This document shows, piece by piece, positions 26,408-35,454 of a DNA stretch of 64,000 nucleotides; within the stretch, counting starts at the first letter, position 1, and every line of letters starts with the position of its first letter. The notes under the pieces were generated by a model. It saw only the letters and a program-made list of their open reading frames with translations. It was not told where the DNA came from and ran no database searches. Source of the stretch: Bacteroidales bacterium (GTDB lineage Bacteria > Bacteroidota > Bacteroidia > Bacteroidales > F082); assembly GCA_021647205.1 (NCBI GenBank), contig JAKIVD010000014.1:38852-102851 (forward strand). The letters are read 5' to 3'. Both the position numbers and the translations under genes were made by a program.

Positions 26408-27806
26408 AAAAGCGAATACCCAAAACTTCCGCACCCGGCATTTAAGCAGCAGTTTGTTGCCGGGCCTGCTGATTGGTTTGCTGTTGCAAATGACTTTGCT
26501 GCCCGCAGCCTTTTCGCAGGACGAAGAACAGATTATTGACCAGGTGGTGGCTGTAGTCGGAAAAAGCATCATACTCGAATCGGATATCCAAAACCAGTTT
26601 CTGAATGCACGCCTGCAGAAGATGATCCATGGAGGGGCAACTGAAATGAGGTGCCGGATACTGGAGGAAATCCTTTACCAGAAACTGATGGTGACACAGG
26701 CGGAAGTGGACAGCCTGACGGTAAATGAGCTTCAGGTTCAAGGTGAACTCGACAGGCGCCTGGGCACTTTTATACAACAATTTGGTACCCAGGAAAAACT
26801 GGAGAGTTTCTATGGTAAAACCCTGGCTGAGATTAAACTGGAACTTCACGACGTGGTGGAAGAGCAAATGCTGGCACAGCAGGTACAATCAACAATTGTG
26901 GGAAATGTGACCGTGACCCCTTCTGAAATAAAGTCGTTTTACCGGGCCATCCCGCAGGACAGCTTACCCTTGATAAAAACAGAATACAAAATTGCCGAAA
27001 TCGTTAAAAAACCACCGGTTAGCATCGAAGAAAAGTTGCGGGTGAAAGAACAATTGCTCGACTTGAGAAAGCGGATACTCGAAGGGGAGAATTTTTCCAC
27101 CATGGCGGTACTCTACTCACAGGACCCCGGTTCGGCCAAAAAAGGCGGCGAATTGGGTTTTTACGGTAGGGGACAACTGTACCACGAGTTTGAAGCCGTT
27201 GCCTACAAATTACGTGAAGGGGAAGTGTCCAACATCGTTGAAACAGAAGCCGGCTACCACATCATTCAGCTCATTGCCCGCAAAGGCGATTATGTCAATG
27301 TTCGGCATATTTTGTTGGTCCCGAAAGTGTCGCCGGCCGATTTACGTAAAGCCCGCGTACTGCTCGATAGCGTGGCACAACTGATACGCGCCGATTCAAT
27401 TACTTTTGAACAAGCCGTTGAATTGTATTCGGACGGAGAAGATAAAAACAGCGGGGGGCTCCTGATCAACAATTATACGGGAAGCACTACTTTTGAGGCC
27501 GAGCAACTGGACCCGCAAGTGTCATTCGTGATTGAGAAAATGCAGGTGGGCGATATTTCAAATCCCGTACCCATGAAAACCGAAGACCAGAAAGATGCTT
27601 ACCGGATTTTAAAACTGCTGGAAAAAACACAACCACACCGTGCCAGCCTGAAAATCGATTACACCCGTATTCAGCAATGGGCTTTGCAGGACAAAAAGAA
27701 AAAAGCCATTGATAAATGGATAAATAAAAAAGCAAAAGAAACTTATGTGCGGGTTGTCGAACATTACAAAACATGTGCGTTTCAACATGACTGGCAGATC
27801 AGATGA
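26379..27806 (+). CDS. surA: SurA-type periplasmic chaperone / peptidyl-prolyl isomerase
   Basis: 475 residues with an N-terminal signal sequence whose hydrophobic core is at about 25-45, longer than usual because of a basic lead (residues 1-24). Cleavage probably falls after AFSQ. The classic SurA start QIIDQVVAVVGKSIILESDI (in part) is followed by the chaperone domain. PpiC domain 1 (about 203-305) has KKGGELGFYGRGQL and GYHIIQLI; domain 2 (about 307-410) opens VNVRHILLVP. It handles unfolded outer-membrane proteins. The start overlaps the preceding lipoprotein gene by 29 nt, giving coupling. This is the best SurA orthologue in the cluster. Confidence 0.88.
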   Translation: MNLKFIIRNKKANTQNFRTRHLSSSLLPGLLIGLLLQMTLLPAAFSQDEEQIIDQVVAVVGKSIILESDIQNQFLNARLQKMIHGGATEMRCRILEEILYQKLMVTQAEVDSLTVNELQVQGELDRRLGTFIQQFGTQEKLESFYGKTLAEIKLELHDVVEEQMLAQQVQSTIVGNVTVTPSEIKSFYRAIPQDSLPLIKTEYKIAEIVKKPPVSIEEKLRVKEQLLDLRKRILEGENFSTMAVLYSQDPGSAKKGGELGFYGRGQLYHEFEAVAYKLREGEVSNIVETEAGYHIIQLIARKGDYVNVRHILLVPKVSPADLRKARVLLDSVAQLIRADSITFEQAVELYSDGEDKNSGGLLINNYTGSTTFEAEQLDPQVSFVIEKMQVGDISNPVPMKTEDQKDAYRILKLLEKTQPHRASLKIDYTRIQQWALQDKKKKAIDKWINKKAKETYVRVVEHYKTCAFQHDWQIR

Positions 27807-27888
27807 GGGGCCAGCAAATAGTATTAACAGGGCTCTTCTTACAATCTGCAGTAACCAGCAAATGAAATTTTCACATGAAATATGCTTT

Positions 27889-27914
27889 AACCGACGGCTT
27901 AACCGGTCGGTTCA
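27889..27914. repeat. Palindromic element, AACCGAC/GTCGGTT family
   Basis: The arms AACCGAC and GTCGGTT enclose GGCTTAACCG. It matches 55367-55392 in 23 of 26 positions, and a partial copy is at 56796-56811. It lies 83 bp downstream of surA. Confidence 0.6.
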
Positions 27915-28079
27915 CACAAGAAAATGATTATTCCGAATATTAAAACACATAAATAGTTTGAAAAACAATCTTCTTTGTCAGTCATCCGTATTTGTTAAGC
28001 CTGTTGTTAACGGACGGTGTTTCAAAGGGACTGCTCAGTTGAAAAAGTAGAGAATTAGAGTTAACCAGAAGAATTAGAA

Positions 28080-29045
28080 ATGAAGTACAAATCAGAAGTG
28101 GAAGCAGTTGATGCTTTTGTAGAAAAATATAAAGAGCTCAGCGCCGAAATTGGTAAAGTTATCGTCGGTCAGGACGAGGTGGTAAAAAACACCTTGATAT
28201 CAATATTCAGCCAGGGGCATGTTTTGCTTGTGGGTGTCCCCGGACTGGCGAAAACCCTGTTGGTCAATACCATTGGGCAGGTGCTGGGGCTCACCTATAA
28301 CCGCATACAGTTTACACCCGACCTGATGCCCTCGGACATTGTCGGGACAGAAATCCTTGACGAACTGCGTAAGTTTAAGTTTATCAAAGGCCCGGTTTTT
28401 GCCAATATCATCCTGGCCGATGAAATCAACCGCACACCACCAAAAACACAGTCGGCGCTGCTGGAGGCCATGCAGGAAAAATCGGTTACCGTTGCCGGGG
28501 TGAGTTACCTGCTGGATGCACCCTTCTTTGTTCTGGCAACCCAGAACCCTATTGAACAGGAAGGAACTTATCCCTTGCCCGAAGCGCAGTTAGACCGTTT
28601 CATGTTTAACCTGATTCTTGATTACCCTTCGTTTAGTGAAGAAATGGAAGTGGTCAAGCGAACAACTTCGGGACAGACTGAAACCGTAAAAAAAATATTG
28701 GGTGCCGATGAAATCTTGTATTTTCAACAGTTGCTGCGTAAAATACCCGTGGCAGACAATGTGATGGAGTTTGCCGTGAAACTTGTTGCCAAAACCCGTG
28801 TGGGTACTTCCAGCGGACACGATTGGGCCAACAAATACCTGAATTGGGGTGCCGGTCCGCGTGCCTCGCAATACCTCATCATCGGGGCCAAGACGCACGC
28901 AGCCATCAACGGCAAGTATTCGCCCGACATCGAGGACGTCAGGGCCGTTAGCCTTCCCATCCTGCGCCACCGCATTGTAAGGAATTACAAAGCCGAAGCC
29001 GAAGGCATCAGCGAGGAAGACCTTGTCAGGGAGTTCTTGAAGTAG
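28080..29045 (+). CDS. MoxR-type AAA+ ATPase
   Basis: 321 residues of the MoxR family. Walker A is GVPGLAKT, Walker B is IILADEINR with the following TPPKTQSALLEAMQE, and ATQNPIEQEGTYPLPEAQLDRF is the conserved region with sensor 1 (in part). The C-terminal lid ends LVREFLK. Family knowledge: MoxR ATPases act as chaperones maturing metal- or vWA-containing partners and are usually followed by DUF58 and BatA/BatB genes. Here the next gene is a transporter and the BatA/vWA gene lies 23 kb away, so the partner is uncertain. Confidence 0.9.
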   Translation: MKYKSEVEAVDAFVEKYKELSAEIGKVIVGQDEVVKNTLISIFSQGHVLLVGVPGLAKTLLVNTIGQVLGLTYNRIQFTPDLMPSDIVGTEILDELRKFKFIKGPVFANIILADEINRTPPKTQSALLEAMQEKSVTVAGVSYLLDAPFFVLATQNPIEQEGTYPLPEAQLDRFMFNLILDYPSFSEEMEVVKRTTSGQTETVKKILGADEILYFQQLLRKIPVADNVMEFAVKLVAKTRVGTSSGHDWANKYLNWGAGPRASQYLIIGAKTHAAINGKYSPDIEDVRAVSLPILRHRIVRNYKAEAEGISEEDLVREFLK

Positions 29046-29081
29046 TCCGGCTGTTTTCAAACCCTAAAACCTTTGTGCCGA

Positions 29082-30524
29082 ATGAGTAATCCGACAAATG
29101 TTTTCAATAAATTCCCACCTACTTTCTGGTTGACCAATACACTGGAATTGTTTGAACGGTGGGCCTACTATGGCATGTTTGCTGTCATTTCGGTTTACCT
29201 GACCGATCCCGTTTCTGTTGGCGGACTGGGTTTTACCCAGGAACAGCGTGGCGTAATGCAGGCCATCGCTACCGGAATTCTTTATCTGTTGCCAATCCTT
29301 GGCGGGGCAATAGCCGACCGCTTTGGATACCGGAAAGTTTTGCTGGGTGCTTTTGCCACCCTTGCTGCAGGTTATCTTGCCATGGGCTTTACCAGTTTGT
29401 ACAGTACGGTATTTCTTGCCTTTTTGTTTGTGGCACTTGGCGGGGCATTCTTTAAACCTGTAATTGTGGCCACCGTTTCAAAAACTACCACTAAAGAAAA
29501 CGACACGCTCGGGTTTGGCATCTTTTACATGATTGTCAACATCGGGGGGTTTATCGGCCCGTTTGTCGCTTCTAAGTTGAGGGATATTTCCTGGACGTAT
29601 GTTTTTATCATGAGTGCGCTTGTCATCTTGTTTAACATTTTGCTGCTTTATTTTTACAAAGAACCCAAAAGGGAAAAAGAAACGGAGGTGGTTAAACTGA
29701 GTGCCACCTTTCGAACATTATTTGTCAATACGGCCACAGTCCTCAAAGATTTTAAATTCGTCCAGTTTCTTATCATTATCACCGGTATGTGGATCATGTA
29801 CATGCAGCTCTTCTTCACCTTGCCGGTTTACATCACCCAATGGGTCGACACTTCCGATTTATTCGGTTTTTCTGCAATTCTCGCTGCTGTTTTCGGGACT
29901 GTTGAGAATGGCAAAGGAATTATCAGGCCCGAAATGATATTGAATATCCCGGCCTTCACCATCATAGTTTTCCAGGTTATTATGTCCAACAGGCTGAAGA
30001 ATGTCCGCCCTGTGCAATCGATGATGTTTGGTATTTTGGTTATTGCCCTCGGCTTTAGCATCTTCTCGCTTTCAGTCTGGGGGAAATTCCTGGTTATGGG
30101 AATAGTCATTCTGGCTTTTGGCGAAATGGCCAGTTCGCCAAGAATCCAGGAATACATCAGCCGGATTGCCCCACGCGATAAAGTAGCCTTGTATATGGGA
30201 TACAGTTTTTTACCGGTTGCCGGCGGCAATCTTCTCGGGGGGCTGTTGTCGGGCTCTCTTTACGGAAAGTTGTCTGATAAATATGCTTTTCTGAAGGATT
30301 ATGTTGCCACTCAGGGGCTTGGTAATATGGAACATATTGAGAATATGGACGGGGCAATCCTTTTCAATCAAACTGTTGACAAACTTGGGATTAGCCCTGA
30401 AGAACTTACACAAATCCTCTACAACCAATACCATCCCGGGAATATTTGGCTGGTGTTTGCAAGCATCGGGGCAACAACTGCCATACTGTTGTTTTTCTAC
30501 AACAGCTTCGTCCTTAAAAAGTAA
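29082..30524 (+). CDS. POT/PTR-family (MFS) oligopeptide-type transporter
   Basis: 480 residues from ATG 29082; TTG 29073 is rejected. A 12-helix major-facilitator protein with the proton-dependent oligopeptide transporter signature near the N-terminus: ELFERWAYYGMFAV replaces the classic ExxERFxYYG. GGAIADRFGYRKVLL is the loop 2-3 motif. Peptide symport is the family role; dipeptide specificity is not readable. It lies 36 bp after the MoxR gene and could be cotranscribed with it. Confidence 0.85.
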   Translation: MSNPTNVFNKFPPTFWLTNTLELFERWAYYGMFAVISVYLTDPVSVGGLGFTQEQRGVMQAIATGILYLLPILGGAIADRFGYRKVLLGAFATLAAGYLAMGFTSLYSTVFLAFLFVALGGAFFKPVIVATVSKTTTKENDTLGFGIFYMIVNIGGFIGPFVASKLRDISWTYVFIMSALVILFNILLLYFYKEPKREKETEVVKLSATFRTLFVNTATVLKDFKFVQFLIIITGMWIMYMQLFFTLPVYITQWVDTSDLFGFSAILAAVFGTVENGKGIIRPEMILNIPAFTIIVFQVIMSNRLKNVRPVQSMMFGILVIALGFSIFSLSVWGKFLVMGIVILAFGEMASSPRIQEYISRIAPRDKVALYMGYSFLPVAGGNLLGGLLSGSLYGKLSDKYAFLKDYVATQGLGNMEHIENMDGAILFNQTVDKLGISPEELTQILYNQYHPGNIWLVFASIGATTAILLFFYNSFVLKK

Positions 30525-30594
30525 ATTTCGACCGGCCCGGAAATACTTTTAACATTTTTTTTCAGGTGCCGGACGAAATGAGTATCATTTTTAG

Positions 30595-30602
30595 TAAATT
30601 TG
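30595..30602 (+). promoter_or_regulatory. TAnnTTTG -7 box for the T9SS-exported protein
   Basis: TAAATTTG lies 39 nt upstream of ATG 30642. No good -33 match. Confidence 0.4.
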
Positions 30603-30641
30603 TTGCGAACAATTAAATTACTCACCAAATAAAAATTTATC

Positions 30642-33083
30642 ATGAAGCATTTTACGCGTTTATTTTCTTTGATCATTGCGCTGACTGTGACATTTAGTTT
30701 TGCAAATGCACAGCAACTGAAGACCAAAGCTCAGGCTTTAGGCCTGAAAACGAGCGGTGTAACAATTACACCTGCCAAAGACTTAACCTCAACACGGGCT
30801 ATTCTTCTGGAAGAAGGGTTTGATACTGACTGGCTGCCTACTGACTGGTCGGTGATAAACTTCCATCCTGCCAATAACTGGATGCAGGGCAACCCACAGG
30901 ACAACAATTTCAACGAAATTGATCCCAACAGCCTGTTCTCGGCACTTGTGCCCTGGATTGGCGAAGACCAGGACGAGTGGCTTATTTCCCCGGAACTGGA
31001 TGCCGGTGGGGAAACCCCATTGAACCTGAGCTGGTACGCCGGTGTCAGTGGTTCCTGGCTCGATCCGGGTGCAACACTCATCTGCCACATCTCAACTGAC
31101 GGCGGCACTACCTGGACTCCCCTTTGGGATGCCATTGATGAAATCGAAGTTGGTGCCCCCTGGGCATGGAATTATGTTTCCATCAACCTCGATGCCTATG
31201 CAGGCGCCCCTTTTAAACTGGCATGGCAGTATGTTGGAAATGATGGCGACCTGGCAGGTGTTGACGGCGTAAAAGTAAAAACCGGTTACGATTACATTTT
31301 CCAGGATGACATGGAAAGCTACAATGTGGGCGATTACCTGGCTTTAACTGATACCAGTGGTTTCTGGACAACCTGGACAGATAATCCGGGTAGTGCCGAA
31401 GATGCTTTCATCGTTGATGCTCAGGCAGCCAGCGGTACACAGTCAACCGAAGTCGTAACAACTTCAACTGACCTTATCCTGAAACTCGGTGACAAAACCA
31501 CTGGAAAATATCAGGTTGACATGAAATATTACATCGTCAGCGGAATGGGTGGATATGTTAACCTTCAGCATTTCGAGGCCCCTGGAATTGAGTGGGCTGT
31601 TGAAGTTTATTTTGGCGCTGGAACGGGTAACAACAACGGATTTATGTATGCCGGAAGTCCCGATTCAATTTATTTTACCCACCCACACGACACATGGATG
31701 CAACTCTCATTCGTAGTTGACCTTGATAACGACTGGGCGGAATTTTACCTGGACGATGTTTTGATTACCGAATGGCAGTTCAGCCTGCAGGCGCAGGGCG
31801 ATCCCGGAACACTCCAGCTGGGTGGTGTCGACATTTACGGTGGTGCCCCACAGGGCGATTCGCCACACTATTATTTCGACGATGTGGAATACATTGTGCT
31901 GGTAGAAGGCGCAACATCTGCAACCATCGACATCGACAATTCACCCATCTCTGTAGTTTTGGAAGAAGGTGACCAAACAACCGAACAGTTCTCAATGGGA
32001 AATACCGGTGAAGGTGACCTGAATTACGAAATGGTGATTACTTATCCGCAGGGTAACAAAGCCCTGGATATTGAACCCGCTGGATCCAACACACCCAAAG
32101 ACATGAACCAGGTATTGATTGCCGACCCTGATTATGTAGGTGCAATTAACGAGTTGGGCAACAGGGAGGTAGTTTTGAACTATGATGGTGACAATGCCAG
32201 TGCAATTGGAACCTCAACCGACTACGAATGGCGTGTGGCTGCACGTTTCCCTTCCGACATGGTAACGCCTTACGTTGGAATGGAAATTACTTCGGTGGAT
32301 GTTTTTATTAACGACCCCGGAACCGCCTACAAACTGCAGATTTACGGTATGGGCTCTTTCAATACACCCGGTCCCGGTGAACTGCTGCTAGAACAATCAT
32401 TTGATGCCATCGGCGCTTCATGGAATACCATTACACTGGATAACCCGGTCAAAATTGACGGCCAGAATATCTGGGTAGGTTATTGGTTTACTTCTACAGG
32501 GGGCCTGTTTACACCCGGAGTTGATGCCGGCCCCGTTGCAGAGGACGGCGACTGGATGGCTGCCGGACCCGGCTGGAGTCACCTGTCAGATAATCCTGAC
32601 TTACAGTTTAACTGGAATATCCGTGCCAACCTGACCGGCGAAGCTATGACAGCCTGGTTGTCAACCGATCCTACAGAAGGTACATTGGTAAAAGATGAAT
32701 ACATTGATGTTGATGTAAATATTGACGCTTCCGGACTTACATCTGACCAGTACCAGGGTAAGATCAATGTCAGAAATAATGATCCTGAAAACGAATTGGT
32801 AAAGATTACCGTGCTGCTCAATGTAACTGTTGGTATCAACGAAAACGGTGAAAAAGAATTTGTAGTGGTTTATCCGAATCCTGCAAAAGATTATCTCCGC
32901 ATCGGAACCAATGGCGACCTGACACATGTACGCATTGTTAATACCATTGGCCAGGTTGTCTTCGACCAGCAAATGGATCAGTCCAATGCTACCATCTCAA
33001 CCAGCAATTTGGAAAGCGGCGTTTATTTCGTACAAATTGATACCGAACATGGTACTACCACTCAAAAAATCGTTATTGAGTAG
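30642..33083 (+). CDS. T9SS-exported multidomain surface protein (choice-of-anchor J)
   Basis: 813 residues. The signal peptide is 1-23 (ending SFANAQ). A cleaved-adhesin/choice-of-anchor J jelly-roll spans about 48-215 (EEGFDTDWLPTDW ... WLISPELD). A second beta-sandwich of LamG/concanavalin look is at about 222-425, an Ig-like BACON/ASH-type segment is at about 430-470, and a further beta-sandwich at about 485-675. The C-terminal T9SS type A sorting domain covers about 742-813, opening VVYPNPAKDYL and ending with GVYFVQIDTEHGTTTQKIVIE in part. Cargo of the type IX system, cell-surface or secreted. No protease motif was found. An intrinsic terminator follows. Confidence 0.9.
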   Translation: MKHFTRLFSLIIALTVTFSFANAQQLKTKAQALGLKTSGVTITPAKDLTSTRAILLEEGFDTDWLPTDWSVINFHPANNWMQGNPQDNNFNEIDPNSLFSALVPWIGEDQDEWLISPELDAGGETPLNLSWYAGVSGSWLDPGATLICHISTDGGTTWTPLWDAIDEIEVGAPWAWNYVSINLDAYAGAPFKLAWQYVGNDGDLAGVDGVKVKTGYDYIFQDDMESYNVGDYLALTDTSGFWTTWTDNPGSAEDAFIVDAQAASGTQSTEVVTTSTDLILKLGDKTTGKYQVDMKYYIVSGMGGYVNLQHFEAPGIEWAVEVYFGAGTGNNNGFMYAGSPDSIYFTHPHDTWMQLSFVVDLDNDWAEFYLDDVLITEWQFSLQAQGDPGTLQLGGVDIYGGAPQGDSPHYYFDDVEYIVLVEGATSATIDIDNSPISVVLEEGDQTTEQFSMGNTGEGDLNYEMVITYPQGNKALDIEPAGSNTPKDMNQVLIADPDYVGAINELGNREVVLNYDGDNASAIGTSTDYEWRVAARFPSDMVTPYVGMEITSVDVFINDPGTAYKLQIYGMGSFNTPGPGELLLEQSFDAIGASWNTITLDNPVKIDGQNIWVGYWFTSTGGLFTPGVDAGPVAEDGDWMAAGPGWSHLSDNPDLQFNWNIRANLTGEAMTAWLSTDPTEGTLVKDEYIDVDVNIDASGLTSDQYQGKINVRNNDPENELVKITVLLNVTVGINENGEKEFVVVYPNPAKDYLRIGTNGDLTHVRIVNTIGQVVFDQQMDQSNATISTSNLESGVYFVQIDTEHGTTTQKIVIE

Positions 33084-33101
33084 TTGAATCAATCTTTTAG
33101 T

Positions 33102-33133
33102 AAAAAGCCCCGCCGTTTTGCGGGGCTTTTTTT
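33102..33133 (+). terminator. Intrinsic terminator after the T9SS-exported protein
   Basis: GCCCCGC (33107-33113) pairs with GCGGGGC (33120-33126) around CGTTTT, flanked by an A-run and followed by a T-run to 33133. Textbook rho-independent structure. Confidence 0.88.
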
Positions 33134-33146
33134 ATTTTTACCATCT

Positions 33147-33674
33147 ATGGGTGCTCAGGAAAACCACAGTTCATACGATAAATTCAACAAACTGAATCTT
33201 GCCGGGATTTATCAAAAAATCAGCCGGCCAATCATTGTGTCCGACCGTTTAAGGACTCCTGAAAATATGGGATCGGTTTTGCGTCTGGCCGGAAATATCG
33301 GGGCTGAAAAAACCATCTTTCTTTCGGATGTGGCACAGGACTTTCGCTTGCGGAGAATCAAAAAAACAGCATCAACGGCTAACGAAAATACCCCCTGGGA
33401 AATACGCGACGAAAACCAATTGTCCACCTTCATTCCTGCTGGTTTCCAGATTGTCGCCATCGAAACTTCTGAAAAAGCAGAAAGTATTTTTGATTTTCAG
33501 TTTCCGGAAAAAACCGCTTTTATCGTTGGGAGCGAACGCTACGGCATTCGTCCCGAAATTTTAAAACAGGCCCACCACCAGGTTTACATCCCCATTCCCG
33601 GCCCGGTTTCCTCCCTGAATGTAACCCATGCCCTCTCGGTGGCTTTGTTTGAATGGCTGAGGCAAATGATTTAA
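33147..33674 (+). CDS. SpoU/TrmH-family RNA 2'-O-methyltransferase
   Basis: 175 residues from ATG 33147. The longer TTG reading at 33084 would run through the terminator and is rejected. SPOUT fold with motif 1 RLRTPENMGSVLRLA, motif 2 FIVGSERYGI, and motif 3 IPIPGPVSSLNVTHALSVAL. It lacks the N-terminal RNA-binding extension of TrmH/RlmB, so the RNA target (tRNA or rRNA) is not determined. A -7-like TATTTTTA at 33133-33140 lies 6 nt before the ATG, next to the terminator. Transcription is likely independent of the preceding gene. Confidence 0.85.
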   Translation: MGAQENHSSYDKFNKLNLAGIYQKISRPIIVSDRLRTPENMGSVLRLAGNIGAEKTIFLSDVAQDFRLRRIKKTASTANENTPWEIRDENQLSTFIPAGFQIVAIETSEKAESIFDFQFPEKTAFIVGSERYGIRPEILKQAHHQVYIPIPGPVSSLNVTHALSVALFEWLRQMI

Positions 33675-33696
33675 TTTGGAAATTTGACAATTTGAA
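33673..33696. repeat. 8-nt tandem array (AATTTGRM)3
   Basis: AATTTGGA, AATTTGAC, AATTTGAA, starting at the stop codon of the SpoU gene. Confidence 0.6.
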
Positions 33697-33700
33697 AATG

Positions 33701-33878
33701 GACCTTCCAGCGTGCGCAGCTCCTGAAGAGTCTGACCAATCGAAACAATGATAAAGTCCCTCCAGCATCCGCAGTACCTGTAAGAGAGGCGATGACCTTC
33801 CAGCGTGCGCAGCTCCTGGAAGAGTCGGGTTTTAATAAACTAAAAACAACTCTTCCAGGTCCAAAAGGACGCCGGAAG
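33701..33878. repeat. Cluster of CTTCCAG/CTGGAAG palindromic elements
   Basis: Two nearly identical copies (33701-33732 and 33794-33826, one base deleted) start GACCTTCCAGCGTGCGCAGC and end AAGAGTC, 93 bp apart. A degenerate copy lies between them (about 33755-33785). A fourth hairpin (33852-33878) has arms CTTCC/GGAAG and GTCC/GGAC around AAAA. A 13-nt direct repeat GGAAGCTTGTTTT follows. The same arms recur at 5231. Confidence 0.75.
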
Positions 33879-33942
33879 CTTGTTTTTGGGAAGCTTGTTT
33901 TGCTTACCTTTACACCTTCAAATTTTTAAAGTAAAATAAACA

Positions 33943-35313
33943 ATGGAAAAAGTAAAACAGTACATCGAAGACAATAAAGAACGGTTCATGGAAGAGCTTT
34001 TCGAAGCCATCAGAATCCCTTCAATCAGCTCCCTTTCAGCGCATAAAAACGACATGCTGCGCATGGCTGAGCATTACAAAGAAAGCCTCCTGAAAGCCGG
34101 CGTTGACAAGGCAGAAGTAATGCCAACTACCGGAAACCCGGTGGTTTACGCCGAAAAAATAATCGACCCGGCGCTGCCCACCGTCCTTGTTTATGCTCAT
34201 TACGATGTGATGCCCGTCGACCCGCTCGATTTATGGGACAGCCCGCCTTTTGAGCCTGAAATCCGCGATGGGAAAATCTATGCCCGTGGCGCTGATGATG
34301 ACAAAGGACAGGGCTTCATGCACGTTAAAGCATTCGAAACTTTGGTGGCCAACAATCAATTACCGCTCAACGTAAAATTCATGATTGAAGGCGAAGAAGA
34401 AATCGGTTCTGTCAGCCTTGGCGCGTTTTGTGATGCGCACAAAGAAATGTTGCAAGCCGATATTATTCTGGTTTCCGATACCGGGATGATTGCAGAGGAT
34501 ATTCCTTCCATCACCACCGGCCTGCGCGGCCTGGCCTACTGGCAGGTGGAAGTTACCGGACCCAACCGCGACCTCCATTCCGGCTTGTTTGGCGGTGGCG
34601 TGGCCAATCCCATCAACGTGCTTTCAAAAATGATTGCCTCCATGACAGACGAAAACAACCAAATAACCATCCCCGGTTTTTACGACGATGTTTTGGTGGC
34701 TTCGGAGGAAGAACGGGTGATGCTGAACAAAGCCCCGTTTAGCAAAGAGGAATACAAACAAGCCATTGACGTGGAAGAACTGGATGGCGAAAAAGGTTAC
34801 ACAACCATTGAAAGAACCGGCATCCGTCCTTCGTTTGATGTGTGCGGAATATGGGGCGGCTACACCGGCGAAGGGGCCAAAACAGTACTCCCTTCCAAAG
34901 CATTTGCCAAGATTTCAACCCGCCTGGTGCCCGACCAAAACAATGAAAAGATTGCCCAAATGTTTGCGGATTATTTCACGGGCATTGCCCCCAAATCGGT
35001 GAAAGTAAAAGTAGAATCATTGCACGGTGGCCAGGCCTACGTTTGCCCCATCGATTTACCGGCTTACAAAGCTGCCGAAAAGGCATTTGAAAAAGTTTAT
35101 GGGAAAACACCGGTGCCCACGCGCAGTGGCGGAAGCATCCCGATTATTTCAACTTTTGAAGACAAGTTGGGCATTAAATCTGTTTTGATGGGCTTTGGCC
35201 TGGAATCGGATGCCATTCATTCTCCCAACGAAAATTACCCGGTCAACAATTTCTACAACGGCATCGAAACCATTTGCTGGTTTTACCAGTTTTTTGCTGA
35301 AGAGTTGAAGTAA
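33943..35313 (+). CDS. M20-family dipeptidase / peptidase
   Basis: 456-residue metallopeptidase of the M20 carnosinase-like group, cytosolic. Metal ligands: AHYDVMPVDP (His and following Asp), ARGADDDKGQ (bridging Asp region), EGEEEIGS (catalytic Glu and ligand Glu), and a C-terminal histidine in SDAIHSPNENYPV. The lid/dimerisation domain is the insert around DLHSGLFGGGVANP. Role: hydrolysis of dipeptides or acylated amino acids. A near-consensus TACCTTTA lies at 33905-33912, 30 nt upstream. It is convergent with the THUMP methyltransferase. Confidence 0.92.
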   Translation: MEKVKQYIEDNKERFMEELFEAIRIPSISSLSAHKNDMLRMAEHYKESLLKAGVDKAEVMPTTGNPVVYAEKIIDPALPTVLVYAHYDVMPVDPLDLWDSPPFEPEIRDGKIYARGADDDKGQGFMHVKAFETLVANNQLPLNVKFMIEGEEEIGSVSLGAFCDAHKEMLQADIILVSDTGMIAEDIPSITTGLRGLAYWQVEVTGPNRDLHSGLFGGGVANPINVLSKMIASMTDENNQITIPGFYDDVLVASEEERVMLNKAPFSKEEYKQAIDVEELDGEKGYTTIERTGIRPSFDVCGIWGGYTGEGAKTVLPSKAFAKISTRLVPDQNNEKIAQMFADYFTGIAPKSVKVKVESLHGGQAYVCPIDLPAYKAAEKAFEKVYGKTPVPTRSGGSIPIISTFEDKLGIKSVLMGFGLESDAIHSPNENYPVNNFYNGIETICWFYQFFAEELK

Positions 35314-35412
35314 TCTTCATTAATTTATGGTTTGAAAATAGGTTTTTCAACCTGCCGGGAAAAAAGACTACCCCTCGGGTTTGTCAAGTGCACGGACGAT
35401 AGATGATTTATA

Positions 35413-35427
35413 AGTCGTCAGACGACT
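35413..35427. repeat. Small palindrome in a convergent spacer
   Basis: AGTCGTC-A-GACGACT, between the M20 gene and the THUMP methyltransferase, followed by the 7-nt periodic text ACTGCCAACTGCCGACT (35440-35456). Confidence 0.5.
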
Positions 35428-35454
35428 GGAGAACCGGAGACTGCCAACTGCCGA

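Noticed and set aside
33084..33146. Extended N-terminus of the SpoU methyltransferase
   Set aside because: The extension is a translation of the intrinsic terminator at 33102-33133 and begins with TTG.
33701..33878. CRISPR-like array from the repeated CTTCCAG units
   Set aside because: Too few units, irregular spacing and no cas genes; the units are palindromic hairpins.
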